A DNA stretch of 64,000 bases from Psychrobacillus psychrotolerans (GCF_900115805.1 NZ_FOXU01000005.1:62001-126000), one strand, 5' to 3'; counted from the first letter of the stretch, positions 8,641 through 17,234 are shown. A program made the numbers and translations. The notes: generated by a model from the sequence alone, not told the origin.

Positions 8641-9492
8641 TTATCTTTCTACTTTATCTAACACCTCAAAAAGGTCTCGACCGTAGAACTCTTTACTAAG
8701 TTCATTTGTTTTCTTTTCTTCTTGCAACTGTTTAATAGCTTTGTCATACGCATTTGCAAAGTCTTGTTCTTTTTTATTGAATAAAGGCCATGTTTTAATC
8801 ACTGCAAATTCATTGTAAACAACTTCATCTTTTAGATTATAGTAAGGGCCGCTTTCATCTAATACTTGTTTTTGGAATGGTCCTTCGATTATTACTCCGC
8901 CGTCCACGCGACCCTCATTGACCCATTGGACTACATCCACTGTGAAAGCATCTCCGGCATCTAGTTTGACTGGATTATCTGGGTTGGTCTTGTTATATTC
9001 GTCAATTACCGTATATTGCGCATTGTTTGCTGCAATAGGAGCTAAAGAGTAGCCAGCAGAGGCAAAATCCTCTAATGATTTAATATGCTCATTTTCTTTT
9101 TTCAATACGAGACCGGCACTGCTTAGACCTAGGAAATCTTTAGGGAAAATAAACTTCTCTGTGCGTTCCTCTGTCCAAAATGCATTTTTTACACCTACTT
9201 GAAACTTACCTTGTTCCACACCGATTAATAGATCATCGCTTGTCGTTCCTATATATTCAAATTCGTATTCAGGAAGTAGTTCATCTACTAATTTCATAAC
9301 TTCTACATCGTATCCCGTAGCATTTCCTTTATCATCTAACCAAGAGATAGGCTTAGAGGCCATGTCATAAGCTACTTTTACTTTTCGAACATCTCCATCT
9401 TCTGAAGTTGTTGAAGCCTTTCCAGAACTACATGCAGCTAAAATTGTCACGGAGGCTAACCCTATTGCAGCCAATTTAAAGTACTTATTCAT
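8641..9492 (-). CDS. ABC transporter substrate-binding lipoprotein (polar amino acid/organosulfur type)
   Basis: 283 residues from the ATG at 9492, seven bases after GAGGAG; the upstream ATG at 9507 overlaps the ribosome site. The signal peptide ends in the lipobox LAAC (Cys21), so the protein is lipid-anchored outside the membrane. The rest is a family 3 solute-binding fold (VAYDMASKPISWLDDKGNATGYDVEVMK split across the N-lobe, and a GYSLAPIAANN hinge region). The usual PF(E/Y) start of glutamine binders is replaced by PISW, consistent with a special ligand. It starts four bases after the stop of the flavoprotein gene, so uptake and catabolism are co-expressed. Confidence 0.88.
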   Translation of the reverse strand: MNKYFKLAAIGLASVTILAACSSGKASTTSEDGDVRKVKVAYDMASKPISWLDDKGNATGYDVEVMKLVDELLPEYEFEYIGTTSDDLLIGVEQGKFQVGVKNAFWTEERTEKFIFPKDFLGLSSAGLVLKKENEHIKSLEDFASAGYSLAPIAANNAQYTVIDEYNKTNPDNPVKLDAGDAFTVDVVQWVNEGRVDGGVIIEGPFQKQVLDESGPYYNLKDEVVYNEFAVIKTWPLFNKKEQDFANAYDKAIKQLQEEKKTNELSKEFYGRDLFEVLDKVER

Positions 9493-9511
9493 ATCTAATC
9501 TCCTCATTTCA

Positions 9512-10675
9512 CTATTTTTTATTGTTATCTTCCTCTAACGCAGTCAGTGCAAGTTTTTTTATCGTCATATCATCCATAGGGGGATTATGGAGTCCTGCTC
9601 GAACATCGCGGTAATAACGTTGCAAGGGGTTTGTTCTTTGTAAGCTTTTGGCACCAACTAATCGCATCGCTTTGTCGACAATAGTGATTGCTGAATTAGT
9701 AACGATATGCTTTGCCACGCTTACTTCGTTGGTTAGAAGTTCTTTTGTAGATTCATTGTCATAAGCGGATGCAACTCCGTAAATGACGAGTCTAGCCTTC
9801 GTAAGCTCTAAATCTATTTCACCTAGAAGCTGCTGCACGTTTGGTAGCTGTGCAATAGAGCCATTCAAGCTATTGGGTGAATGGGTATTAGCAAAGTGGA
9901 CTGCATAGTCTCTTGCAGCCTGTGCAATTCCAAGATAAGTTGCAGGTATATGAAGCAGCCAACCATTGATCTTCCCGCCACTAGCGAATTCAGGAAGCTC
10001 TACTAAATTGGATTTATGAACGGTTACATTGCTTAGTACTAAATCATTGCTGCTAGTTCCGCGCATGGAAACTACATCCCACGTTTCCTCAATGGAAAGC
10101 CCCTCCGTATCACGAGGTATAAGGAAAAAACCAATTCTTTCTTCTTCCTCAATCCAAGCAGATGTTAAAAAGTAGGATAGTACGGGGGAAGCGGTTGTGA
10201 ATATTTTACGTCCGTTTAGTACCCAAGAATCTCCCTTTTTAATAGCGGTAGTACCAGGTCTGCCACCTCGTGTTGGACTACCTGTTTGTGCTTCACTGAC
10301 GGAACGATTTATGAGTGCACCATTTAATACTTCTGTAGCGAAAAAGTCTAATCTTTCCTGTGTCCATAATTTTTTTTCGTATAGTTCGCCTACTACACCT
10401 AAACTCCACCCTACCGATAAGGCAGTATTTGCATCAAAGCTAGCAAGAATTTCCTGTGAAAGAACCATATCGTAGACAGAAAAACCTTTGCCCCCATACG
10501 ATTCAGGTAGAGTTAGACTTGCATAACCTAGTTTCAATAAATCCTCCACATTTTCTTTTGGGAAAATAGAATTCTCGTCAATATCTGCTGATTTGCTTTT
10601 AAATTTGTCTTCTAATTCTTCCAAACGATTAATCCATTGCTGCTGTTTTTCTGTTTTGATGTATAAATTTATCAC
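9512..10675 (-). CDS. Acyl-CoA-dehydrogenase-fold flavoprotein, possible organosulfur monooxygenase (SfnB/DszC-like)
   Basis: 387 residues from a GTG at 10675 with AAAGGAG eight to nine bases upstream. The acyl-CoA dehydrogenase fold is clear: N-terminal helical domain (about 15-120), a beta domain with WVLNGRKIFTTAS and VVSMRGTSSNDLVLSNV, and a C-terminal helical domain. Members such as DszC and SfnB use reduced flavin to oxygenate sulfur compounds rather than dehydrogenate acyl-CoA. It is the first gene after a SAM riboswitch and is followed by an amino-acid-type ABC importer, so a role in using an imported sulfur compound as a methionine/cysteine source is the best inference. No flavin reductase is encoded nearby, and an ordinary acyl-CoA dehydrogenase activity cannot be excluded. 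Confidence 0.8.
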   Translation of the reverse strand: MINLYIKTEKQQQWINRLEELEDKFKSKSADIDENSIFPKENVEDLLKLGYASLTLPESYGGKGFSVYDMVLSQEILASFDANTALSVGWSLGVVGELYEKKLWTQERLDFFATEVLNGALINRSVSEAQTGSPTRGGRPGTTAIKKGDSWVLNGRKIFTTASPVLSYFLTSAWIEEEERIGFFLIPRDTEGLSIEETWDVVSMRGTSSNDLVLSNVTVHKSNLVELPEFASGGKINGWLLHIPATYLGIAQAARDYAVHFANTHSPNSLNGSIAQLPNVQQLLGEIDLELTKARLVIYGVASAYDNESTKELLTNEVSVAKHIVTNSAITIVDKAMRLVGAKSLQRTNPLQRYYRDVRAGLHNPPMDDMTIKKLALTALEEDNNKK

Positions 10676-10735
10676 AGTTGCTATCTCCTTTAATTTAAAT
10701 TATTCCGATTAGTTAAGTAGGTATTAAGAGGAAAT

Positions 10736-10762
10736 AAAAAACCCATCTCAAAATGAGAAGAG
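10736..10762 (-). terminator. Terminator of the SAM riboswitch expression platform
   Basis: On the minus strand CTC-T-TCTCA pairs with TGAGA-T-GGG (one mismatch) and is followed by six T. It lies between the SAM aptamer and the first gene, as expected for transcription attenuation. Confidence 0.8.
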
Positions 10763-10780
10763 TAAGTGGTTAAATAAATA

Positions 10781-10876
10781 CTTATCTCTCAATTTCTTGC
10801 TGGAAGTAGCACCATACCATAGCTTTGGCGGTTGCTGAAGCATCATCGGACCAGTCCCTTCGCTTCTCTTAATAAG
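10781..10876 (-). promoter_or_regulatory. SAM-I riboswitch (S-box) aptamer
   Basis: Read on the minus strand, the conserved blocks occur in order: CTTATTAAGAG at the 5' side of P1, GAAGGGACTGGTCC, GATGATGC...CAGCAACC, GGTGCTACTTCCAGCAAGA, and GAGAGATAAG closing P1. These are the hallmarks of the SAM-I aptamer. With SAM bound the downstream terminator forms, so the five-gene operon ending at 6357 is switched on in methionine/SAM shortage. Confidence 0.93.
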
Positions 10877-10897
10877 TAGTATGTAGTTGTTGAAATA

Positions 10898-10926
10898 ATC
10901 TTACTACTTCATCTAGGTGAAGTCAA
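10898..10926 (-). promoter_or_regulatory. Sigma-A promoter of the S-box operon
   Basis: TTGACT (10926-10921), a 17-base spacer and TAAGAT (10903-10898) on the minus strand. Transcription would begin about 12-15 bases before the SAM aptamer. Confidence 0.8.
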
Positions 10927-10977
10927 TAGTAATTCATATTGCTTTAATAGGATTTAAATATGTAATTGAATTTATAG

Positions 10978-11003
10978 GTTTTTTAGAAAGTCATCCTGGG
11001 TAT
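10978..11003 (+). promoter_or_regulatory. Probable sigma-B promoter of the catalase gene
   Basis: GTTTTT, a 14-base spacer and GGGTAT match the general-stress sigma-B consensus (GTTTAA-N13-15-GGGWAW). The gene downstream is a large catalase of the KatE type, and B. subtilis katE is a sigma-B regulon member. Confidence 0.75.
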
Positions 11004-11040
11004 TAACAATAGGGAAGAGATAATTAGAGGAGGAATTTGT

Positions 11041-13077
11041 TTGGATAAGAAAGTAGCTGGAAATAGTAAAAATGAACAATTAGAAGAATTTCGAGTGGAC
11101 GATCAAGGACAAGCAATGACTACAAATCAAGGACTTAAAGTTTCGGAGGATGAGTTTTCCCTTAAAGCAGGAGAACGAGGCCCTACTTTAATGGAAGACT
11201 TCCATTTTCGTGAAAAAATGACTCATTTTGATCATGAACGTATACCAGAAAGAGTAGTACATGCTAGAGGTTATGCGGCTCATGGGGAGTTTGAGGTATA
11301 TGAATCTGCAAGTGAATTTACAAAAGCGAAGTTCTTGCAAACACCGGGTAAAAAGACTCCTGTATTCGTGAGGTTCTCCACTGTGGCAGGATCACGTGGT
11401 TCTGGAGAGTTAGCACGCGATGCTCGTGGCTTTGCAACAAAATTTTATACGGAAGAAGGAAATTATGATTTAGTAGCAAATAATATCCCTGTATTTTTCA
11501 TACAAGATGCTATTAAATTTCCAGACCTAGTACATGCTTTAAAACCAGAGCCCCATAATGAAATTCCACAAGCTGCTAGTGCTCATGATACGTTTTGGGA
11601 TTTTGTTGCCAACAATCAGGAGTCAGCACATATGGTCATGTGGACAATGTCTGATCGTGCCATTCCTCGTAGTTTCCGAATGATGGAAGGGTTCGGTGTA
11701 AATACATTCCGTTTCGTTAATGATGCGGGTAAATCCCATTTTGTGAAGTTTCATTGGAAGCCGTTGCTTGGTACCCACTCAGTTGTATGGGATGAAGCGC
11801 AAAAGATAAATGGGAAAGATCCAGACTTTCACCGTCGCGACCTATATGAGGCGATTGAGAATGGGGACTATCCAGAGTATGAATTCGGCGTACAACTTAT
11901 CGCAGAGGAAGATGAGTTTAAATATGACTTTGATATTTTAGACCCTACTAAACTATGGCCTGAGGAAGAAATCCCAGTTAAAATTCTAGGGAAAATGACA
12001 TTAAATCGCAATGTAGATAATGTATTTGCTGAAACCGAGCAAGTAGCATTCCATCCAGGGAGTGTTGTACCGGGAATTGATTTCTCTAATGATCCTCTAC
12101 TTCAAGGGCGATTATTCTCATATACAGATACACAATTAATACGTCTTGGAGGACCTAATTTCCATGAGCTTCCGATAAACAGACCAGTTTGCCCATTCCA
12201 TAACAACCAACGTGACGGATATGGTAGACAATCGATTAATGTAGGAAGAGTGAGCTACCATAAAAATTCTCTTGCTAACAATACTCCAACACCTGTTAGC
12301 GAAGCGGAAGGTGGATACACGCATTATGAGGAAAAAATAGATGCGCGTAAAGTTAGAGCGCGAAGTGAGAGTTTCAAAGATCACTTCACTCAGGCTACAT
12401 TATTCTGGAATAGTATGAGCGATACAGAAAAAGAACATATCATTAATGCATTTAGCTTTGAACTTGGTAAATGTAAGGAACTTACTGTTCGTCAGCAAGT
12501 ATTAGAGATGTTTGCACAAGTAGATTTGGATCTAGCGAGTAAGGTAGCAGAAAACCTAGGACTAGTAGTGCAAGGTGTAAGTACTGCAACGAATACTAAG
12601 TCTTCTCCAGCACTTAGTCAGTTAAATACTATTATGAAACCTCAGACACGAAAAATTGCAGTTTTAGTCGGAGAAGGATTTGAAGAGGATTTACCTGCGA
12701 TTCTAGCAGACTTAAAAGCAGGCGGAACAATGCCTGAAATAGTGAGTGATCATCATGGATCTGTTGCTGGAGCGGATGGCACACTGTTACCAGTTGACCA
12801 TACTTTCTTAACTGCTGATTCTGTATTATTTGATGCAGTATATGTAGCAAGTTCACATGGCAAAACGGCCATGTTTGAAAAAGAGGCTTCGTACTTCATT
12901 AAGGAAGCATATGCCCATTTTAAACCGATTGGTGCTACATTTAGTGGAGAGCAACTAGTTGATAATCTGCACTTCACTGGTCAGGCTGGTGTTCTCACTA
13001 AAGAAACTGGTAAAGGCTTTGTAGATAGTTTTTTAAATGCTATTGCTGCCCATCGTTTCTGGAATAGAGCAGTATAA
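11041..13077 (+). CDS. katE: Large-subunit catalase, clade 2 (KatE-like)
   Basis: 678 residues from a TTG seven bases after GAGGAGG. It destroys hydrogen peroxide. The heme-catalase core (about 30-500) shows the distal His region RVVHARGYAAHGEFEV, the NNIPVFFIQDA block, and the proximal heme-ligand region RLFSYTDTQLIRLGGPNF with its Tyr. A C-terminal flavodoxin/DJ-1-like domain (about 535-678, beginning RKIAVLVGEGFEE) is what separates large catalases from the 480-residue class. Length matches B. subtilis KatE (686). A sigma-B-type promoter sits upstream and a terminator downstream, so it is a monocistronic general-stress gene. Confidence 0.93.
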   Translation: MDKKVAGNSKNEQLEEFRVDDQGQAMTTNQGLKVSEDEFSLKAGERGPTLMEDFHFREKMTHFDHERIPERVVHARGYAAHGEFEVYESASEFTKAKFLQTPGKKTPVFVRFSTVAGSRGSGELARDARGFATKFYTEEGNYDLVANNIPVFFIQDAIKFPDLVHALKPEPHNEIPQAASAHDTFWDFVANNQESAHMVMWTMSDRAIPRSFRMMEGFGVNTFRFVNDAGKSHFVKFHWKPLLGTHSVVWDEAQKINGKDPDFHRRDLYEAIENGDYPEYEFGVQLIAEEDEFKYDFDILDPTKLWPEEEIPVKILGKMTLNRNVDNVFAETEQVAFHPGSVVPGIDFSNDPLLQGRLFSYTDTQLIRLGGPNFHELPINRPVCPFHNNQRDGYGRQSINVGRVSYHKNSLANNTPTPVSEAEGGYTHYEEKIDARKVRARSESFKDHFTQATLFWNSMSDTEKEHIINAFSFELGKCKELTVRQQVLEMFAQVDLDLASKVAENLGLVVQGVSTATNTKSSPALSQLNTIMKPQTRKIAVLVGEGFEEDLPAILADLKAGGTMPEIVSDHHGSVAGADGTLLPVDHTFLTADSVLFDAVYVASSHGKTAMFEKEASYFIKEAYAHFKPIGATFSGEQLVDNLHFTGQAGVLTKETGKGFVDSFLNAIAAHRFWNRAV

Positions 13078-13088
13078 ACAATTATTTT

Positions 13089-13118
13089 GGGCATGTCCTA
13101 TTAGGGCATGCCTTTTTT
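13089..13118 (+). terminator. Rho-independent terminator after the catalase gene
   Basis: GGGCATGTCC / GGGCATGCCT form a 10-pair stem (with G-T pairs) around TATTA, followed by TTTTTT. Confidence 0.85.
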
Positions 13119-13266
13119 ACATAGAATAAGATAATGAAGAACTTTTAGAAGGAAATAAAAAGAAAAATTTTAAGCGTATAACAAACATAACTATTCACTA
13201 ATACTTGAAGGGAAGTTATTGTTGGGTATAGAAAGAGTAATAAGGAAAGTCAAAGGAGGAAACTTC

Positions 13267-14607
13267 ATGCACTACGTAATAATAGGTGGAGACGCTGCGG
13301 GGATGAGTGCGGCAATGGAAATTGTACGTAATGATTCTGACGCTCGAATTACGACATTGGAAAAAGGACATATTTATTCCTATGGACAGTGTGGTTTACC
13401 CTATGTAGTAGGAAAACAAGTAGTATCTTCAACGGACGTTATAGCACGAAGTGTAGAAATGTTCCGTAGTAAATACGGAATTGATGCAAAGACAGGATAT
13501 GAAGTGACCCATGTGGACCCTAACAATAAAACAGTGTCAGGGAATATTCTGCAAACGAGAGATAATTTCATCTTAAGCTATGACCGCTTGCTTATTGCGA
13601 CGGGTGCTACTCCAGTTGTTCCTAATTGGAACGGTGGGCATTTGTTAGGGATTCATACGATTAAAACCATTCCAAATACAGAGGCAATTATCGCGGATTT
13701 AGAAAATGTTCAACAAGTTACTATAATTGGTGGAGGATATATTGGACTAGAAATGGCCGAAAACTTTGCTAGTATTGGGAAAAAAGTACGTATTATACAA
13801 AGAGGAGATCAGCTTGCCGGTATATTTGATCACGATATAGCATGTTTCATACATGAACATGCAAAGGCTCATAATGTAGAAGTGATATTAAATGAAGAGG
13901 TTCAATCTTTCACGGGAGATACGAGAGTAAGTGATGTGAGGACAGATAAAGGAAGTTACCCTACCGATTTAGTTTTAGTTGCCACAGGGGTTAAACCTAC
14001 AACGGGTTTTTTAGAGGGGACTGGCATTCAATTGCACCATAATGGAGCGATTGTAGTAAATAATTTTTTAAAAACGAATTTGGACGATATCTACGCAGCA
14101 GGAGATTGTGCAACTCATTTTCATCGTATTAAACAACTGAATGATTATATTCCTTTAGGAACAACTGCTAATAAACAAGGGCGAATCGCTGGATTAAATA
14201 TGATAGGTCAAAGGAATGAATTTAAAGGAATTGTTGGCACATCCATCATGAAATTTTTTGATTTGGCTCTTGGAAAAACTGGTTTGTCTGAGAAAGAAGC
14301 GGAGCAGCTCGGTATTTCCTATGACGTGCATACGCAGGAAGCCACGGACATTGCAGGGTATTATCCAGGTAAGGAAACGATGCATATGAAATTGATTTAC
14401 AGGAAGGATGACCAACAAATTTTAGGGGGTCAAATTATTGGGGGAAATGGTGTAGATAAAAGGATTGATGTATTAGCAACTGCACTTTATCACCATATGA
14501 CCTTTTCCGAGTTATTGGATCTTGATCTTGCATATGCCCCACCATTTAATGGCGTTTGGGATCCCCTGCAGCAAATGGCAAAGCGAAGTACTACACAAAA
14601 AATATAA
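13267..14607 (+). CDS. Pyridine nucleotide-disulfide oxidoreductase of the CoA-disulfide reductase/NADH oxidase family
   Basis: 446 residues from the ATG at 13267, preceded by AAAGGAGG; an upstream TTG extension lacks support. FAD-binding VIIGGDAAGMSAA (about 4-16), the single-cysteine active site SYGQCGLPY (Cys42), NAD-binding VTIIGGGYIGLEMAE (about 155-169) and a C-terminal dimerisation domain define the CoA-disulfide reductase, polysulfide reductase and NADH oxidase group. No rhodanese domain is fused. It follows the catalase gene but has its own 140-base upstream region, so shared oxidative-stress work is plausible but not shown. Which disulfide it reduces cannot be decided here. Confidence 0.85.
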   Translation: MHYVIIGGDAAGMSAAMEIVRNDSDARITTLEKGHIYSYGQCGLPYVVGKQVVSSTDVIARSVEMFRSKYGIDAKTGYEVTHVDPNNKTVSGNILQTRDNFILSYDRLLIATGATPVVPNWNGGHLLGIHTIKTIPNTEAIIADLENVQQVTIIGGGYIGLEMAENFASIGKKVRIIQRGDQLAGIFDHDIACFIHEHAKAHNVEVILNEEVQSFTGDTRVSDVRTDKGSYPTDLVLVATGVKPTTGFLEGTGIQLHHNGAIVVNNFLKTNLDDIYAAGDCATHFHRIKQLNDYIPLGTTANKQGRIAGLNMIGQRNEFKGIVGTSIMKFFDLALGKTGLSEKEAEQLGISYDVHTQEATDIAGYYPGKETMHMKLIYRKDDQQILGGQIIGGNGVDKRIDVLATALYHHMTFSELLDLDLAYAPPFNGVWDPLQQMAKRSTTQKI

Positions 14608-14615
14608 CAGTAATG

Positions 14616-14644
14616 TTGACTATTTGAATTTTGTTGCATATACT
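14616..14644 (+). promoter_or_regulatory. Sigma-A promoter of the tandem T-box/ThrRS transcript
   Basis: TTGACT, 17-base spacer, TATACT: a near-consensus promoter whose start site would fall about 10 bases before the first T-box. Confidence 0.85.
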
Positions 14645-14661
14645 TAGAAAAATCAATTAGT

Positions 14662-14908
14662 AATAAGCGAAGAAAAGGACATGGATCATTTAAATACTTC
14701 TTATCAGAGAATGGGGTCACCGACTGAAAGCCCTTAAAGAAATGCAAATGATTTACCACCTTGGAGCAATTATGGGGAACACATTTATGTAATTATCCAT
14801 AATCGGGAAACCGTTATCTTACATGAGCGCAACAGAGTTTTTATGTTGCAAATTAGGGTGGAACCACGACCACACTCGTCCCTTTACCGGGATGGGTGTG
14901 GTCTTTTT
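14662..14908 (+). promoter_or_regulatory. T-box riboswitch 1 (threonine specifier ACC)
   Basis: Contains the AGAGA bulge and GGTCACCGACTG loop region of stem I, a specifier stretch TTTACCACCTTGGAGC in which ACC (14755-14757) is the threonine codon, the T-box proper AGGGTGGAACCACG (14855-14868), and a terminator GACCACACTCGTCCC / GGGATGGGTGTGGTC with five T (14868-14908). Uncharged tRNA-Thr would favour the antiterminator. From about 14699 to 14820 it is identical to the second copy. Confidence 0.93.
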
Positions 14909-14925
14909 GTATATAAATTTAATAT

Positions 14926-15172
14926 TCAAGCGAAGAAAAGGATATGAATTGTTTTAACTTTCTTATCAGAGAATGGGGTCACCGACTGAAAGCCCTTAAA
15001 GAAATGCAAATGATTTACCACCTTGGAGCAATTATGGGGAACACATTTATGTAATTATCCATAATCGGGAAACCGTTATCTTGTATGAGCGCAACAGATT
15101 TTTTTGTGTTGCAAATTAGGGTGGAACCACGACCACACTCGTCCCTTTACTGGGATGGGTGTGGTCTTTTTT
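14926..15172 (+). promoter_or_regulatory. T-box riboswitch 2 (threonine specifier ACC)
   Basis: Second copy, offset 262 bases from the first, with the same stem I, specifier ACC (15017-15019), T-box AGGGTGGAACCACG (15118-15131) and a terminator with six T (15131-15172). Two T-boxes in series demand two antitermination events before the synthetase is made, so induction should be tight and steep. The gene's GTG follows 34 bases after the terminator. Confidence 0.93.
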
Positions 15173-15205
15173 GTTAGGAGAAAAATAGTAAATGGAGGAA
15201 TTAAA

Positions 15206-16402
15206 GTGAAAGCAGAAGAAAGAGTAAGTCATCAAAATTTAGGGCAACAATTAGAATTGTTCATGTCGATGGAGGAAGCACCAGGAATGCCGTTTTATTT
15301 ACCAAAAGGGATGATACTACGTAACGAACTGGAAAACCTGTGGAGAGAAAAGCATCAACGAGCAGAATATCAAGAGATTAAAACTCCTATTCTGATGAAA
15401 CAGGAGCTTTGGGAAAAATCAGGGCACTGGGATCACTATCATGAAAATATGTATTTTGCAGATGTAGATGACCAAAAATATGCGATTAAACCAATGAATT
15501 GCCCTGGAGCTGTTTTAATCTTCAATAGCAAACGAAGAAGCTATAGGGAGCTTCCGGTTCGATATGCAGAACTTGGATTAGTCCACCGCCATGAACTCTC
15601 TGGATCATTGAATGGATTATTACGAGTCAGAGCTTTCACTCAGGATGATGCTCATCTGTTTGTATTGGAGGAGCAGATCGAAAGTGAGATAGCGAAGGTA
15701 CTAGACCTTGTGGATGAGTTTTACTCGGAGTTCGGCTTTAGCTATAAAGTAGAGCTATCCACTCGACCAGAAAATTATATGGGATCAGTAGAGGTTTGGG
15801 ATCAAGCAGAGCAAGCGTTGGAAGCAGTTCTTCAGAATAAGCAGGTAGAATATCAGCTAAACGAAGGGGATGGAGCATTTTATGGTCCGAAAATCGACTT
15901 TCATATATTAGATGCATTGGGACGTAGCTGGCAGTGCGGTACTGTTCAACTAGACTTTCAAATGCCTGAAAAGTTTGACTGTAAGTACATCGACGAACAC
16001 AATCAATTGCGACAACCCATTATGATTCATCGTGCAATTTACGGTTCTATTGAGCGATTCATGGCTATTCTATTGGAGCACTATCAAGGTAGCTTTCCGC
16101 TGTGGTTATCTCCGGTTCAAGTTAAGATATTACCAATTGCCGATGCACATAAAGAGTATGCAGAGAACGTAAAGTGGCAACTTGAGCAAGATGGGTATCG
16201 AGTAGAGATAGACAACCGGGTAGAGAAAATCGGATTGAAAATTCGTGAAGCTGCAATGCAAAAACATCCGTATATGCTCATTATTGGGGATCATGAAATG
16301 GAAAATGGCGCAGTTTCTGCTCGACAACATAGAGTAGGTGTATTGGGAGAAATGAGTGTTTCAGCCTTTATAGAGAAATTAAAAGAGGCTAGGAAAGGGT
16401 GA
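15206..16402 (+). CDS. Short threonyl-tRNA synthetase lacking TGS and editing domains
   Basis: 398 residues from the GTG at 15206, seven bases after GGAGG; any earlier start would lie inside the T-box terminator. Usual ThrRS is about 640 residues. This one begins at the catalytic-domain entry (NLGQQLELF) and carries the three zinc ligands at normal spacing: C99 in MNCPGA, H150 in TQDDAHLF and H275 in IHRAIYGS, then a C-terminal anticodon-binding domain (about 300-398, starting SPVQVKILPI). The N-terminal TGS and serine-editing domains are missing altogether. It is probably an active charging enzyme that cannot clear Ser-tRNA-Thr. It is likely a second ThrRS, induced by threonine starvation or ThrRS inhibition. 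Confidence 0.9.
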   Translation: MKAEERVSHQNLGQQLELFMSMEEAPGMPFYLPKGMILRNELENLWREKHQRAEYQEIKTPILMKQELWEKSGHWDHYHENMYFADVDDQKYAIKPMNCPGAVLIFNSKRRSYRELPVRYAELGLVHRHELSGSLNGLLRVRAFTQDDAHLFVLEEQIESEIAKVLDLVDEFYSEFGFSYKVELSTRPENYMGSVEVWDQAEQALEAVLQNKQVEYQLNEGDGAFYGPKIDFHILDALGRSWQCGTVQLDFQMPEKFDCKYIDEHNQLRQPIMIHRAIYGSIERFMAILLEHYQGSFPLWLSPVQVKILPIADAHKEYAENVKWQLEQDGYRVEIDNRVEKIGLKIREAAMQKHPYMLIIGDHEMENGAVSARQHRVGVLGEMSVSAFIEKLKEARKG

Positions 16403-16474
16403 AATATTAAATATTGTCATACTAAAAGGATTTTCGGCTATATATAACGAATGAAACTCTATGGAGGTCGTATA

Positions 16475-17224
16475 ATGGCAAAATGGATGTTATTGTTTGC
16501 AGGAATCGCTATTATAGTTGGAAATGCATGGGGAATATATTCAATGTATCAGCCAAAGGTGGGGCCAATTGGAAATGGAGAAATTGCCAATTCTGTCTGG
16601 GTCAGTATTATTTTCAGTACGTTAGCTGGTGTAATAGCAATTGCCCAATTTGTAGCTTTACTTATCCATGATAATCATAAAAAAAGATTTCCAACATTAG
16701 AAACTGAACGATTTATATTGCGCCCCATTGAAATTAGTGACGCAAAAGAGGTTTTCTATTATTTTTCAAAAGATGAGGTTACGAAGTATTATGATTTGGA
16801 CACATTTGAAGACGTTAAAGAAGCAAAGGTATTAATAGGAAATTGGCAAAAGAAATATCTAAAAAAAGAGGGGATTCGCTGGGGGATTGCTACGAAGGAA
16901 GAGAATAAGATTATCGGTAGTTGTGGATATCATAATTGGGAAAAGAAACACTTTAAAGCAGAGATTGGTTTTGAAGTGGCACCAGAGTTTTGGCGTAAAG
17001 GCATTATGATAGAGGTGTTACAGCCCATTTTACGTTACGGTTTCGAGTTAATGGATTTAAATCGTATTGAAGCCCTCTTTGCTCCTGATAATATAGCATC
17101 TAAAAAAACGCTAGAAAAAGCTGGTTTTGTTTATGAAGGTACTTTTCGAAAATCTGCGTTTGAAAAAGGACGCTTTTGTGATGAGGCAATTTGTTCCTTA
17201 TTAAAAAAAGAGTTTGTGCAGTAG
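16475..17224 (+). CDS. Membrane-anchored GNAT acetyltransferase (RimJ/RimL type)
   Basis: 249 residues; the ATG at 16475 has TGGAGG eight bases upstream. Two membrane helices open the protein (about 4-24 and 40-62), then a GNAT domain (about 72-245) begins with FPTLETERFILRP. The acetyl-CoA-binding stretch is EVAPEFWRKGIMIEVL, where the usual Q/RxxGxG/A loop reads RKGIM. RimJ/RimL-type enzymes acetylate N-termini or small molecules; the membrane anchor is unusual for the family and suggests a membrane-bound or membrane-proximal substrate. It is followed at once by the converging degV gene. Confidence 0.8.
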   Translation: MAKWMLLFAGIAIIVGNAWGIYSMYQPKVGPIGNGEIANSVWVSIIFSTLAGVIAIAQFVALLIHDNHKKRFPTLETERFILRPIEISDAKEVFYYFSKDEVTKYYDLDTFEDVKEAKVLIGNWQKKYLKKEGIRWGIATKEENKIIGSCGYHNWEKKHFKAEIGFEVAPEFWRKGIMIEVLQPILRYGFELMDLNRIEALFAPDNIASKKTLEKAGFVYEGTFRKSAFEKGRFCDEAICSLLKKEFVQ

Positions 17225-17234
17225 CACAAACTCA

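Noticed and set aside
14608-15205. Two long direct repeats that might be a CRISPR or mobile-element duplication, and a possible upstream extension of the ThrRS reading frame to 15104
   Set aside because: Both copies show complete T-box landmarks (specifier, T-box sequence, terminator). The extension would translate the terminator hairpin and ignores the GGAGG-GTG at 15206.
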